From Diadema setosum (lineage: Eukaryota > Echinodermata > Echinoidea > Diadematoida > Diadematidae), in contig NC_092693.1 of assembly GCF_964275005.1 (NCBI RefSeq), forward strand, positions 21,658,335-21,722,334: a DNA stretch of 64,000 bases, in the 5' to 3' direction. Position 1 is the stretch's first letter, and each line of letters begins with the position of its first letter. Shown piece after piece: positions 49,901 through 57,679 of this stretch. A program made the translations under genes and the position numbers. The notes beneath the pieces were generated by a model. It worked only from the letters and a program-made list of their open reading frames with translations. It was not told where the DNA came from and did not search any database.

Positions 49901-52900
49901 CTGTAATCAGTTGCATTATCTGGCCTACTGCCGGTTACCTTCTCACACCTTAGACTGAAGAGGAAAAAACACAAAGGTCAGGCGATTCACAGAAATAAAG
50001 GCATTGCTTCTTCCATTATCTTTTTGACATTTGAACAGAATATAATCACTTCACAGGCTAACTTCCACATCCTAGCTCATGTTTAAATGACATGTTGGGC
50101 ATTGACTGCTTTTGAAAATTGCATTTGTGATCATTCTTAACATCCTAACTAAAACATGATGTCAAAAAAATTTAGAGCCACATTCATTGGGAAATATCTG
50201 GTTATTCCCAGTTGCCCCCTGCTTCCACTTAAAAACAAAAACAAAAACAAAAACAAAAACAAACAAACAAACACTTTTTTTTTTAATTTGATACTCTACA
50301 CTTTTCTTCATGTACCAGTTTCATGTATCTTATTGTGTATGTTGGGCTTTTCTCTTTCTAATTATGCCTAGATGTATGCTTTGAAGTAGGGTGTTCTTTC
50401 AAAGTTACATTGAGAGGTACAGTTCTGTACAACAGTTGTTAACCCATGTATGGGCTTCAAGATAAGAAAATAAAATGTCACTGTGATCACAGCCTGTAAG
50501 TATCATATTCTCCACACACACATGCAAATATACTTGTATGTGATGTAACTATCTCAAAGGGATGGCATAGTTTTGGTTGAGATGGGGCTTCGGTTTAAAA
50601 CTTTTTTGTGTGAAATAATATATAAGACACCTTTAATGAAATATAAATGAACATACAATTTTAAGAGGCATTCAAAGTTTATTTGATGAAAATTGGTTTT
50701 GGAATGGCTGAGATATCCAAAAACAAAGAGGTCTTGATAAAAGCTGGGACCCATCTTTTATTAGCACTACTTTGTTTTACTTTGATTTTGGATACCTCAG
50801 CCATTTAAAAACCAATTTTCATCAAATAAACTTTGAATTCTTCTGAGAATCGAAGCTCTTTAATATTTCATTCAAATAGTTTCTCATCATCTTACAAAAA
50901 GTTAAAATCTGAATTCCACATCTCACCCGAAACTAAACCATTCCTTTCACGAGCATTTGATGCTGGGCTAAAATTAACTTTTATTTGTAAAATGAATTTA
51001 TAGCCTATCACCTCATGTAACAGAAAATAACAAGATCTAATGGAAAACATGGGATGATACTTTCTTAAATTCAACTTTTTTTCGTTAAGCTTTGATTAAG
51101 ATAAAAACACTGAACAAGGACAGCAAATCCTTATTCTGAAGTGAGAAAACCTCTTCTTTTTCTGAATTATTCCTTTCCATTGAAAAGAAATACTGCGCCA
51201 TTATTTAACCTAAACCAGTGAGATTCCATACACATAAATTAAAAAAAAAATAGGAAAGAGAAATTACATTACAAATTGGTATTCTTGCAGAGTTTTCAAA
51301 ATGCACACAACACACCAATCCACAGTATTCAATGTACTACATATTGCAAAATGCCCAGGCTACACATGGAATAATCTTATTGAACGATTAACAAGCACAC
51401 AGAGTACAGTGGTACATTGTAGTGTTGGTGCATAAAACTGCTGGTATCCATTGTATTACGTATCTGTGGACAAGAATGCTCTCGGAAAATGAGAATTTCA
51501 ATGCAGATGCTTTCAGTGAATTTTGCAGTTACAGCTGTATGTGTTCTAAACAGATGTTTGACCTCTTCTCTCCATCAACATGAACTTACTGGTAGCAAAA
51601 TGCCAGCAAAGAAAAAGACATGCTTACTTGTATGATATGGCCAACTGATCGTAGCCGAGTATTAGTTTGCAGGCACAAACCCTTGTTGGTCGTATAGAAG
51701 TCTGCATGCGCCAAGACTAATACATGCACCACTGCACTGCAGCCTCTCCCAACAACAACACAGGGCCTATGGGACAGTGCCAAAGTGGTGCATGTAGTAG
51801 TCTTGGCGCAGACTCCTTTACGACCAACAAGGGTTTGTGCCTGCAAACTAGCCGAGTATAGTGATTTAAGAGATCTGATACAAGATACTCCTGAATTTAC
51901 TATATCAAGCCTTCTTGGATCACCAAACAAGCAGCAATTCTGCCAAGGTGAAAAGTTAAAATAAAGGCTGCATTTGTGTGTTCTGTATTGTCTTACGACA
52001 TCCTGACAGAGAAAACACAAACACACTTTGGACATCATGACCTAATACGTACACCACACCGCATGCTACTGATTATCAGGATCACCATATCAAAAATTAA
52101 TGTATCTAGTGAGATCAATGAGTGCATGAGTCCTTTGAGACCAACCACAGTGATGTGACTTGGCAAGAACTTGGAAGATATTCGTATGCATGCAGACAAA
52201 TCAAGAATGTTTATATCAAACTATCCCATAACTTCTTACCTCGTCTAGTGCAGTACTGTCTACAATATCTTGGCAAGCTAGTAGGCCGAGTCTGTGGGAA
52301 ATAATAGACGGGAAATAACAGCATTTTGTTTTTCAACACACACTCTGGCTAGACTGCATTGAACAAAAACTGCGCAATAAATATTGCTTCTAACCTTCTC
52401 TTCTTAATTAGTGCCAAATAAAAGACTGTAGTTACTAAGATTTTAAAATATTGAATTATATTAATAAGACTTCATTCTTGGTCTCAAACACAAGCAGTCT
52501 TCTGGGGAGACCACTATGAAAATTGTTGCAAGGTGTCATTGTTATTCCTGTCTCACAAATGCAAGTTTTGACCATCAAAAGTCAGATAAGATTACTTCTC
52601 AAATAAATAGTTTATGTACCTTTATGATAAAAGATGCTTCCATTGGTTACATTTGTTATATAATTTACAAAAGAATGTAATTGATGAACCAAAATAAACG
52701 AATTCTACACTTCTTACTTACACAATCTAATTACCCATACTTAACCTATCCTTGAAAAATATACTTGGATAACAATGATTATGCACAACAGCATGTACAA
52801 TTGTATCAATATCTGAATAAAATATGATGATTGAGGAACAAATGATGAAGAATGTTTTGAAGCTATGGTATTAAAAAAGTTACAAAAATTACTCTAAATC

Positions 52901-54702
52901 TGTGACGAAGGAATATACTGTATACGCCGAATATTTCACGAGGTCTTTATTTTCGCGAATTTCGCGAGTCAGGTGCAATTTGCGAAATTAAAAACATGCA
53001 AAAATATTGACTCTGATCCCAATGTGGATGTGACGTACGCGTGTACATTTCTCCATTCAGTACACTCCTCCACGATCGCGAATTTAACCACTCGCGAAAT
53101 CGTCGGGAATTCCCGATTCGCGAAAATTTAGACTCGCGAAATATATGGCGTACACAGTAAACTATACAACTTTTGAACTTGCATTTTGTTGAATTTTGGA
53201 TAGTGTTGGTACCTAAAATGTACAGCAATGCACTTATCTTTCTCTCCTGAAATCATAACAGCTACATTTTGAATAAAAAATATAAGACCAGTGGACTTTC
53301 ATTAAAGCTAACTTTCTGCAAATTCCCTGGATAAAAGGCAGTTAACTTGAGAAGAAAGCAAAGGATCATGCTTTTGGATGGGCATACAGCACTAACATTT
53401 TTATCCCCTTAATCCCCTCCACTATCCATTTGGTACAAGAGGTACTATTCAACTGTCATGAAATAATGACATTCCACACTGTGTAAGACATTAGAGTCAA
53501 TTATGTAAAACTATTTTCTAGATTTTAGAAATCAGTTCAGGCTTTATTGAGCCTATTTTTTTTCACATGTCATAAACATCTAGGGGAAAAAAAAAGAAAT
53601 CTTGACTGGGTATTTTAGTGATGATACAATCCTTTATACACACTGATACTATAAGTGTTTAGATGAGCTGAGGGGAGGGGGGGGGGGGACCTTTCCTTTG
53701 CAAAACTCAAATCACATAGAAACCTCAGTTTGCTTACCCATTTTCTAATATTGTCATGCAGATCACTTCTCTGACACCTGGATTCCTCACTTTTTCCAGG
53801 GTTAACTGCTGGAGGTTCCAACTGGCCAAACGCACCCTGCCAATTCTGTGTGATGATGAACGGCGCAATAACGTTCGGCTCTTTCTCCTTGGCATAGTGG
53901 CAAATGGGGTAGGCATAGCAGGGCAGTCTGTCTGCGTGGCAGCAGTGACTTGAGTTTTCTTACAACCCACTCCGGAAGGCAGGGATCCGTTCGGCCGATC
54001 CCGCAAGAGTGGAAGAGAATCCGAGGAGAAATCCTCAATGACAGACACCGATGTTGATGTGCTACACATGCTCTCATTGTCGTCAATGGTCAGATAGTTT
54101 CTGATCTTTTCAAAATAGTAGGTGCCAATGTCGGGAACCTTGCTGACATCAGTGAGGAACTTAAAGTGGCCGTATTCGTTTCTAAAGTCCACGATTCGCT
54201 GGGCAAGTTCTGACCCGATGCCCGACACCTTGCTCAATTCTGCTGGAGTGGCTTTATTCACATCTACTCGGGTCTCTGGGCTATGTTTCACCACAGGCGC
54301 TGAACCCGGACGATGGCCACTCTTACGGCTGGAAGAGGGTGTGGCCTGGCAGCCGGGGTCATACTTCCCACAGTAAATCTCCATACGTATCAGGCCCAGC
54401 TTATTGGCACCAACACCCGACACGAGGGCGAGATCCTCTGCTTTGCGAAAGCCCCCGATGTGGTTGCGGTACTGCAAAATGTTTTTGGCGATGTTGCGGT
54501 TGATGTTTGGGAGGGTCATGAGCTCCTCCTCCGTGGCCTGGTTGATGTTGAGCTGGTCCAGCGTCATGACGAAGTCATTGGCACTATAGGTAGCGCTGAT
54601 GTCCCGCCGATGTCGCTTGTGCGTCGGTGACATGAGATCGTGCTCGCTGTGGAGGCGGGATTTCTTGGGACGCCGCCCACAGCAGCTAGTGACCATACCC
54701 AT
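19970..54702 (-). CDS. EEPD1: Endonuclease/exonuclease/phosphatase family domain-containing protein 1 (EEPD1-like)
   Basis: The coding exons in order on the minus strand are 54702-53738, 31452-31345, 29000-28785, 25766-25715, 21852-21661 and 20088-19970. Located codons give 550 residues; one short exon between the first two is missing from my reading, so the expected total is near the human 569. EEPD1 is a membrane-tethered nuclease-like protein linked to cholesterol efflux and replication-fork repair. Visible parts: MGMVTSCC N-terminus (myristoylation and palmitoylation-type), helix-hairpin-helix units at residues 50-110 and 145-206, a Ser-rich linker, then the EEP fold starting at RLASWNLQ (residue 291) and ending SDHC near the C-terminus. 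All located splice phases agree. Identity comes from recalled human segments such as ASWNLQ..LEKANNPGVREV, ELNQPTLPNIRKWKGPRG and WSWGGVASEHCP. Some catalytic positions differ (see findings). Confidence 0.93.
20383..20434. repeat. (ATTC)n microsatellite
   Basis: About 13 perfect tetranucleotide units in the last EEPD1 intron, roughly 300 bp upstream (minus strand) of the last coding exon. Confidence 0.95.
21661..21852 (-). CDS. EEPD1: EEPD1 penultimate exon
   Basis: 192 bases; acceptor CCCTTTGCAG, donor CGAG|GTACAC. The peptide KECMAIACDAFPDQDVNG aligns with human EKDVIILGDFGQGPDSND, and the end (LLFSTELHKSFRG) aligns with the ISKSLKKVFTG region. Canonical GDF is ACDAF here. The frame stays open past the donor to a TAG at 21623, which could be an alternative shorter end, but splicing to 20088 restores strong homology. 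Confidence 0.85.
23066..23110 (-). pseudogene. tRNA-like 3' fragment (B box and T arm)
   Basis: On the minus strand ATGGGTTCGAGTCCCAT forms a T arm (5-bp stem, 7-base loop) with a perfect B box GGTTCGAGTCC at 23086-23076, followed by GGTTCCT as an acceptor-like 3' strand. The preceding bases resemble a long variable arm. No matching 5' acceptor strand or A box was found, so this is a fragment of a tRNA or tRNA-derived SINE rather than a functional tRNA. Confidence 0.45.
24711..25252. repeat. Tandem duplication of about 270 bp in an EEPD1 intron
   Basis: The left unit (about 24711-24970) and right unit (about 24971-25252) share GATCAAAA, ACAATGCACATGCC / ACAATGTACATGCC, AGCTAACTGACTTCCTT-like and CAGGCAGTCAC words in the same order. 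The right unit has gained an A14-G14 tract (25197-25225). Confidence 0.7.
25454..25618. mobile_element. MITE, GGTGGATCC family, copy 1
   Basis: CAGGGGTGGATCCAGGAATT at the left, GGATCCACCACTG at the right; about 165 bp with G-rich and C-rich arms. It lies just downstream of the 52-base EEPD1 exon (25715-25766). The second copy is at 32456-32621. Confidence 0.8.
25649..25690. repeat. (GTTT)n microsatellite beside a short EEPD1 exon
   Basis: About ten GTTT units ending about 25 bases from the exon at 25715-25766, on the donor side of that exon in the minus-strand transcript (where it reads AAAC). Confidence 0.9.
25715..25766 (-). CDS. EEPD1: EEPD1 small internal exon (52 bases)
   Basis: Acceptor CTTCTAACAG, donor CCCAG|GTAATA. 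It encodes EVPVLEAVARTIDQYFP plus one base, corresponding to the helix before the EEP beta strand (human LASFAQTLQETLKGEK). Phase 0 in and phase 1 out agree with both neighbours. Confidence 0.8.
27238..27796. mobile_element. MITE, AAGGACAAG family, 559 bp, TA duplication
   Basis: Long inverted ends (AAGGACAAGTTCACCTTCAT left; complement right) with subterminal GCAGCAATATTAGTAGAACA in both arms. TA flanks each end. It is fully noncoding. A full-length sister is at 45602-46162; a truncated one starts at 60449; a diverged one is at 47641-48049. It sits in an EEPD1 intron. Confidence 0.85.
28785..29000 (-). CDS. EEPD1: EEPD1 internal exon (GFLWDTSQ ... PFLGRF)
   Basis: A 216-base, phase 0-0 exon; acceptor CTTTCAG, donor GCAGAG|GTGAGG. 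It encodes NERVSGFLWDTSQGVRLK and later PFLGRFALLHAELSV, matching human GFLWDAAAG and PYLGRFKVGSHDLT. Where human EEPD1 continues LVNLHL (an EEP-fold signature), this exon reads LCVSFG, so a usually conserved Asn/His pair is absent. Confidence 0.9.
30592..30764. mobile_element. Inverted-repeat element with ACAAATGATGCACAGGAT ends
   Basis: The left ACAAATGATGCACAGGAT is mirrored by ATCCTGTGCATCATTTGT at the right; a second inner pair (GGCGTTAGTAGAGATG / CATCTCCACTAACG) extends the arms to roughly 60 bases around a short centre. Confidence 0.75.
31108..31213. mobile_element. Partial MITE, TACTGTAAAAGTGGA family
   Basis: The right half only: AAAAATATTAGTGTTTTTAT through GTTGCACGAAACGTGCAGAA to TTTACAGTGG. 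It lies between EEPD1 exons 31345-31452 and 28785-29000, close to the former. Confidence 0.5.
31345..31452 (-). CDS. EEPD1: EEPD1 internal exon (VCAELNHP...)
   Basis: A 108-base, phase 0-0 exon with the acceptor GTTGAAACAG before 31452 and the donor CAG|GTGAGG at 31345/31344. The peptide VCAELNHPRLGPVKAWSGPR then GNWTSITATSGDIKKQ aligns with recalled human EEPD1 FCTELNQPTLPNIRKWKGPR. Confidence 0.9.
31847..32017. mobile_element. Palindromic MITE, GGGNCCNGTTTCATAAA type
   Basis: Arms GTTTCATAAAGCTGTTCGTA and the complement at 31982-32010, with an inner pair around ACTGGTGATCAGTTCT. The tips resemble the 6574-6723 element, but the interior differs. Confidence 0.75.
32456..32621. mobile_element. 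MITE, GGTGGATCC family, copy 2
   Basis: CAGGGGTGGATCCGGGAATT at the left and GGATCCGCCACTG at the right. Same length and orientation as 25454-25618, roughly 80 percent alike by eye. Confidence 0.8.
32899..32928. repeat. Poly-A tract
   Basis: About 28 A in a row inside an EEPD1 intron. No retrogene sequence is recognisable upstream of it. Confidence 0.9.
33468..33749 (+). other. Unassigned 93-codon open frame with raised GC inside an EEPD1 intron
   Basis: An open frame with codon-like composition, more GC-rich than its flanks. The inner part starts MANLTHAYRPSFKQGHH; near its end three N-glycosylation sequons sit together (INTSNMTEFNDNSTALQS). No splice sites, signal peptide or family match were recognised. 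It may be a decayed exon or chance. Confidence 0.2.
33881..34094. mobile_element. MITE, TACTGTAAAAGTGGA family, second copy
   Basis: It is in the opposite orientation to 13005-13215: it ends AAATATCCACTTTTACAGTA and shares GCGCAACCAGAAACTAGCAC-like interior words. It is directly abutted by an old copy of the TTTCGCGAGTGG family (about 34104-34350). Confidence 0.7.
34104..34350. mobile_element. Old copy of the TTTCGCGAGTGG MITE family
   Basis: It keeps the order of TCCTGACAATTTCGCAAACG, ACATCACATGCATGCTGGGA and TCAGAG but has lost most CpG. The loss of CpG is what long-methylated, older copies would show. Confidence 0.5.
35759..36720. repeat. Six-unit tandem array, unit about 160 bp, each with an AGGTCA direct repeat
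   Basis: Unit starts (AGTAGCATTTTGTAGC-like) are near 35759, 35923, 36083, 36241, 36403 and 36560, with a decayed end near 36705. Five units carry AGGTCAAAGGTCA, a perfect direct repeat of AGGTCA with one base between (DR1), followed by AAGAAGTCAAAGGTCA; the sixth has a variant. The other constant part includes GCCATCACATAAA and GGAATCGAAATCGGG. Copies are about 90 percent alike by eye. Confidence 0.9.
36721..36838. repeat. CACACGGA-rich tail of the tandem array
   Basis: Short CACACGGACAGACAGA-type repeats lead to CTCGTTCGGCGGGGCAATAA at 36819-36838, directly after the last array unit. The same order (AGGTCA words, then CAGA-type tail) is seen at 43079-43240, so this is probably the fixed end of one repeat family rather than a separate microsatellite. 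Confidence 0.6.
37315..37400. mobile_element. Second copy of the TTAACCC-ended short MITE
   Basis: It shares TTAACCCG, AGTCCCAAGTATA and GGTAGGTGTCT with 3326-3420; its right end is decayed. Confidence 0.55.
38947..41858. mobile_element. 2.9-kb DNA element with 34-bp terminal inverted repeats and 4-bp AGTT duplication
   Basis: The left end begins GAAGGGGTCGGTGCATTATA at 38947. The right end, read in reverse from 41858, gives the same first 20 bases; the match runs 34 bases with one mismatch. AGTT flanks both ends (38943-38946, 41859-41862). No frame inside exceeds about 95 codons and none resembles a transposase, so it is non-autonomous. Variants of the subterminal word AGTGCTAACCC recur inside in both orientations. 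A 4-bp duplication is compatible with Sola1-, Chapaev- or Ginger-type elements; the family is unassigned. Confidence 0.85.
42220..43645. mobile_element. 1.4-kb foldback element with about 230-bp imperfect inverted repeats and TA duplication
   Basis: The ends are CACTCAGCA and its complement, each flanked by TA (42218-42219, 43646-43647). The arms stay recognisable for about 230 bases: both contain TTGGCTATCAACA and AAGGCACAAAAGTAAAAATT in opposite orientation. TA duplication and A-rich ends suggest a Tc1/mariner-related MITE. The centre (about 42830-43252) is a different repeat inserted into it. No transposase frame is present. Confidence 0.8.
42830..43252. repeat. Dispersed repeat with AGGTCA-like words and CAGA-rich end, nested in the foldback element
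   Basis: It contains TGACCTTTGACC (43079-43090 region), further TGACCTTGACC words and a (CAGA)n tract at 43211-43233. In style it matches the array at 35759-36838 (AGGTCA words, then a CAGACA/CACACGGA tail), suggesting that the two belong to related repeat families. It interrupts the arms of the surrounding element, so it came later or was captured. Confidence 0.55.
44129..44533. mobile_element. MITE with GCCACTGTCATACTGGC ends, TA duplication
   Basis: 405 bp; the left end GCCACTGTCATACTGGCAAA and the complement of GCCAGTGTGACCGTGGC at the right are inverted repeats. TA lies at 44127-44128 and 44534-44535. It lies just left of the MITE at 44557. Confidence 0.75.
44557..44704. mobile_element. 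Short MITE with TACTGTAAAG ends
   Basis: About 148 bp, bounded by TACTGTAAAG and TTTACAGTA. Interior words (CAAATTGCCACTGGCATTCA) resemble the other TACTGTA elements with CpG lost. Confidence 0.55.
45602..46162. mobile_element. MITE, AAGGACAAG family, second full-length copy
   Basis: Ends GAGGACAAGTCCACCTTCAT and the complementary right end, TA on both sides, 561 bp. The internal order of words (GTGATGTCACA, CCCCCTGCCTTCTGAAAGAG) matches the copy at 27238 in opposite orientation. Confidence 0.85.
46955..46988. repeat. (GTT)n microsatellite
   Basis: About ten GTT units; a shorter GTT tract lies at 46874-46890. Confidence 0.9.
47641..48049. mobile_element. Related MITE with different tips (AAGGAAACC)
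   Basis: The inverted ends are AAGGAAACCAAAACC-like, but the subterminal zones (GTGGATTGAGAGAAAGCAGC; TTTCACTGATGTGTTCTACT) match the AAGGACAAG family. A TA flank is clear on the left only. This looks like a subfamily with altered termini. Confidence 0.7.
50230..50273. repeat. (AAAAAC)n/(AAAC)n microsatellite
   Basis: AAAAAC hexanucleotides pass into AAAC tetranucleotides, then T-rich DNA. Confidence 0.85.
50671..50837. mobile_element. Inverted-repeat element, 30-base perfect arms
   Basis: TTCAAAGTTTATTTGATGAA (30 bases in all, 50671-50700) is perfectly complementary to 50808-50837. The homology continues inward less perfectly (GGCTGAGATATCCAAAA / TTTTGGATACCTCAGCC). The outer boundaries of the element are not clear. 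Confidence 0.7.
51663..51850. mobile_element. 188-bp MITE with long inverted arms and perfect 9-bp target duplication (Mutator-like)
   Basis: The ends TAGTTTGCAGGCACAAACCC and its complement form near-perfect arms of about 85 bases around a short centre. GCCGAGTAT occurs immediately before (51654-51662) and after (51851-51859). A 9-bp duplication is typical of Mutator-like elements. The intact duplication and high arm identity suggest a recent insertion. Confidence 0.85.
52916..53159. mobile_element. MITE, TTTCGCGAGTGG family, second copy
   Basis: TACTGTATACGCC at the left end and GGCGTACACAGTA at the right are inverted repeats. It aligns end to end with 18494-18736 in opposite orientation. 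Confidence 0.75.
53738..54702 (-). CDS. EEPD1: EEPD1 first coding exon (lipid anchor, two HhH units, start of EEP domain)
   Basis: It encodes residues 1-321 plus two bases, with the donor ATGG|GTAAGC at 53738/53737. Gly2 and Ser6 fit an N-myristoylation signal, and Cys7-Cys8 are likely palmitoylation sites. HhH unit 1 (LNINQATEEELMTLP onward, ending SGVGANKL) and unit 2 (VDVNKATPAELSKVSGIG onward) are ComEA-like. A polar linker (about 207-285) precedes RLASWNLQQLTLEK; Asn296 is the conserved metal-site Asn of the EEP fold. The same exon extends 5' as UTR to the acceptor at 54807. Confidence 0.95.
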
Positions 54703-54807
54703 GACTGGCTACTGATGGCACAAATGCTGAACTGATGTACTCCAGCCATCAACTATATAAAGTGTGTATTGTGTGTCATTGTATGGAAACTGGTCAGGGC
54801 GTGCGAC
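54703..54807 (-). other. EEPD1: EEPD1 5' UTR part of exon 2
   Basis: The 105 bases upstream of the ATG run back to an acceptor-like ATCCATACAG (reverse complement of 54808-54817). A donor in a plausible upstream noncoding exon lies at 56420/56419, making an intron of about 1.6 kb. Confidence 0.6.
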
Positions 54808-55325
54808 CTGTATGGATTATAAACAGAAAGAAAATGTGAAGACATAGGCTCATTCAATCCTGCACTTAAACAAAAAAAAACAAGACACACAATAGTTCTT
54901 TGAAGTAACATATAAGGAGAAAAAAATTAATAAACTGAATGGCTGTTAAAGATTACAGAAATAGGATGAAGGAAAAATAGCCACCAAAGCAAGAGAACAA
55001 TGGAATATACAGTATTTCTTTTTCTGCTATATAATGCAGCTATGGACTCCACTTGGGTAAACTCAAGTACACAGTGTCATGGCTGTTCAAAATGTAAATC
55101 TCTACTGTATCTTCTGTAATCATTTTGAGCTGAAACTAAAACAGGTCTTATCTAGTACATGTATATTTCAACAGGCATAGTCACTAACATACTCACTGCC
55201 TATAATACTATACACACTTTGATCCTGCAAAAGCCATATCATTGGGATTGATACTGATGCTTCCTACCGACCAATTTGTTTGAAATTTACATACATGAGT
55301 GATTGGAATTTTAAAGCAAAAAGTA

Positions 55326-55548
55326 TACTGTACGAGCCGAAATTTTCGCGTACAGATATTTTCGCGAATTGCTACATGGAGGACATTTTCGCGAATTGCT
55401 ACATGGAGGACATTTTCGCGTGTTGTTAATTTCGCGGTTGCGAGGGTCTAACTGAACTTAGCTATTCGTGCGTTATTTTCGCGGTTCAAAGGTGATTCGC
55501 GAAATTCGCGAAAATAAAACCACCACGAAAATTTCAGCTCATACAGTA
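55326..55548. mobile_element. MITE with TACTGTACGAGCC ends, CpG-rich, with internal duplication
   Basis: TACTGTACGAGCCGAAATTTT at the left is mirrored by AAATTTCAGCTCATACAGTA at the right. A 27-bp piece starting AATTGCTACATGGAGGACAT is tandemly repeated inside (about 55358-55411). It lies in the 5' UTR intron of EEPD1. Confidence 0.75.
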
Positions 55549-56419
55549 TATCCTGTGCTTTTGGAGCAAATGATTACGTGGAATTTGAGATATTGATGTG
55601 GATACAAAGTACATTAGCACCAAATATTACTGAATTACCATGTTTACAGTACAACATCACATCAGCAAATCACTACAATTATAGCCAAACACAAGCAGCA
55701 CAGACAGAGGAAGCACGAAAAAGTTGGGGGAATTTTCCCTCCTAGTTGCACAACTTGCAACCGCAACCATCATCACCACTTCACTAGGCACTGCCACTAA
55801 CTTGACTAAGCTATTAAGCTGCTTGCTTACAATACAGTCTAGGCCCTAATTTTACACATACATATCAATGATCATCAACTTTAAGATGTAAAATTCCCAA
55901 ACTAAAATAGCTGTGGGGGTATGGGTTCTATTTTATTAATTACTAGACTAGACCTAGACTAAATTTATTACATTTTAGTTTTTACCTATTTTTATTAGAC
56001 AATTTTATTAACAGAAAGCAGACCCCTAAAAAGAATGTTGACAATACCAAACAATAAATCTATTAACAATTGGCGTCTGCTGATGGATACAGCAATGATC
56101 ATTGATATGGACGGATGAATTTATAGATCTAGGACCCTAGGGTTCTATACGAATTATTTTAGCTGCTTGACTTGTATCTCACCCCAACAGAAATGTCTAT
56201 ACGTGGGGTCACCATCATCAACGTTATTTAACTCAATGCATCTCTGCCTCTGGACGAAAATGATGCCGTGTTGTTGGGACAAAACGTACATTTACTAACA
56301 ACTTACAAGGAAAACAATATAATCGTGTCATCAGTACTTCAACTAGACACGTAACGAGTCGCGTAAAGACTTTAGAATGTGATTTAGAAGGGTTTAGGTA
56401 AATATTGACACAGACTTAC

Positions 56420-56520
56420 CAGACAGTAGTCACGAAATACAGACAACCATCTCCGCCATGCGCCAGCATGCACCACCCACCTAGACGATCCGACGTCTCC
56501 AGTGTATGAGAAAGTGTATG
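56420..56520 (-). other. Probable noncoding first exon and promoter-proximal region of EEPD1
   Basis: On the minus strand a clear donor CTG|GTAAGT lies at 56420/56419, preceded by unique CpG-containing sequence. With the acceptor at 54807 it makes a consistent 5' UTR intron. The upstream boundary is arbitrary: the transcription start is unknown and no TATA box was recognised. CpG density is raised from about 56460 to 56760, which fits a promoter. Confidence 0.5.
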
Positions 56521-57638
56521 AGAAAGTGTGTGATGAACACCATCAGCTGTGCACGTACACTAACGTCTTACGATGGTCGATGCTGTACCGCTAGCTCCGA
56601 CTTGATCCCTCGACGCATATGCAAGCAAGAGAGAGCTAGCTACGTACTACAGGTGAAATCTTTGCCTGTGCTTTATCAATAGGGGGAGCAATAGGGGGAG
56701 CTGCTCCGTGAAGTCGACACTCGCCATAGAGCTCTATTACTCGCACATCGGACGTGCACACACACGATGCATCCTGTGGAGTATGAACATGTACCAAAGA
56801 TCGCATGTACAGTGTACTACCGGTACCAGAAGAAAATCAGACAAGTAAAACGGCGTTTGTAACGACACAAAAACAAACGTAACAAAAGGGGAAAAAGACT
56901 AATAAAGTGATAACAGCAAATATTATCATGAAATGTCTCTTGCCCAGGTTTTCATGTAATTGTGGTCTGGGAGTCGAGGTCAAAGGCTACAGAATCGCAA
57001 AACAGAATGTCCTCTTTGGTGTTTCTTTAGTGTAGACCTACAGTCAGCTTTATAGCTTTCAAACCATCCCATGTATGCATCAAAAGATGAGAATTTGAAA
57101 GTTCAGTGACTTCAAGCCATCCACTCCTCCCTCATTCTAGCTAACCTGTGTCACATTTTTTTTTTAATGAACATAAATCACCCAGTGGGTCTATGAATCA
57201 AGTCTTTCGCAATCTGATGATTTTGTACTGTGTCTGTGCCACATGAATTTTCCTGTGATAGATATTTTACTTTGTTTACAGCTAGCTAACTTTGGAGCAG
57301 GTGCTACATAGATGTGAACATCCCAACAGACAGGCAGACATACAGAGACTGAAAGGACAACCAGAAAGACTGACATACATGGATAGCTTGAAAGATAGAT
57401 AGATGGACAGACAGGTGGAGAGTGGATATAATATACATAATCATACATGTATATATACATTGTATATGTATATAATTATCTATCCACATTTCTACCTGTC
57501 TATATTATAGACAGGTAGAAAGGTGAATAGATAAATTCGTGGCTGGATTGATTGCAGAAATAATGCACATATAGGTACATTCATGGACAGAAATAGATAG
57601 TTAGCTAGATCGTTTGATAGGTAGATAGATAGATAGAT

Positions 57639-57679
<41 letters not shown>

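Larger units (their letters stand above)
31453..53737 (-). other. Large EEPD1 intron interval, containing one unlocated short exon
   Basis: 22 kb between two firmly placed exons. Phases require a further exon of 3n+1 bases, expected to encode about 17-20 residues around the metal-binding Glu (human AVQE). I scanned the minus strand for codons of AVQE and close variants and did not find a fitting exon. Most large mobile elements of the window lie here. Confidence 0.7.

Noticed and set aside
51895-51945. Candidate for the missing EEPD1 exon (reverse strand reads LVIQEG after a CTTGGCAG acceptor)
   Set aside because: The spacing to the VQE-like residues is one codon too long, a stop follows shortly, and the only donor nearby gives the wrong phase for the next exon.
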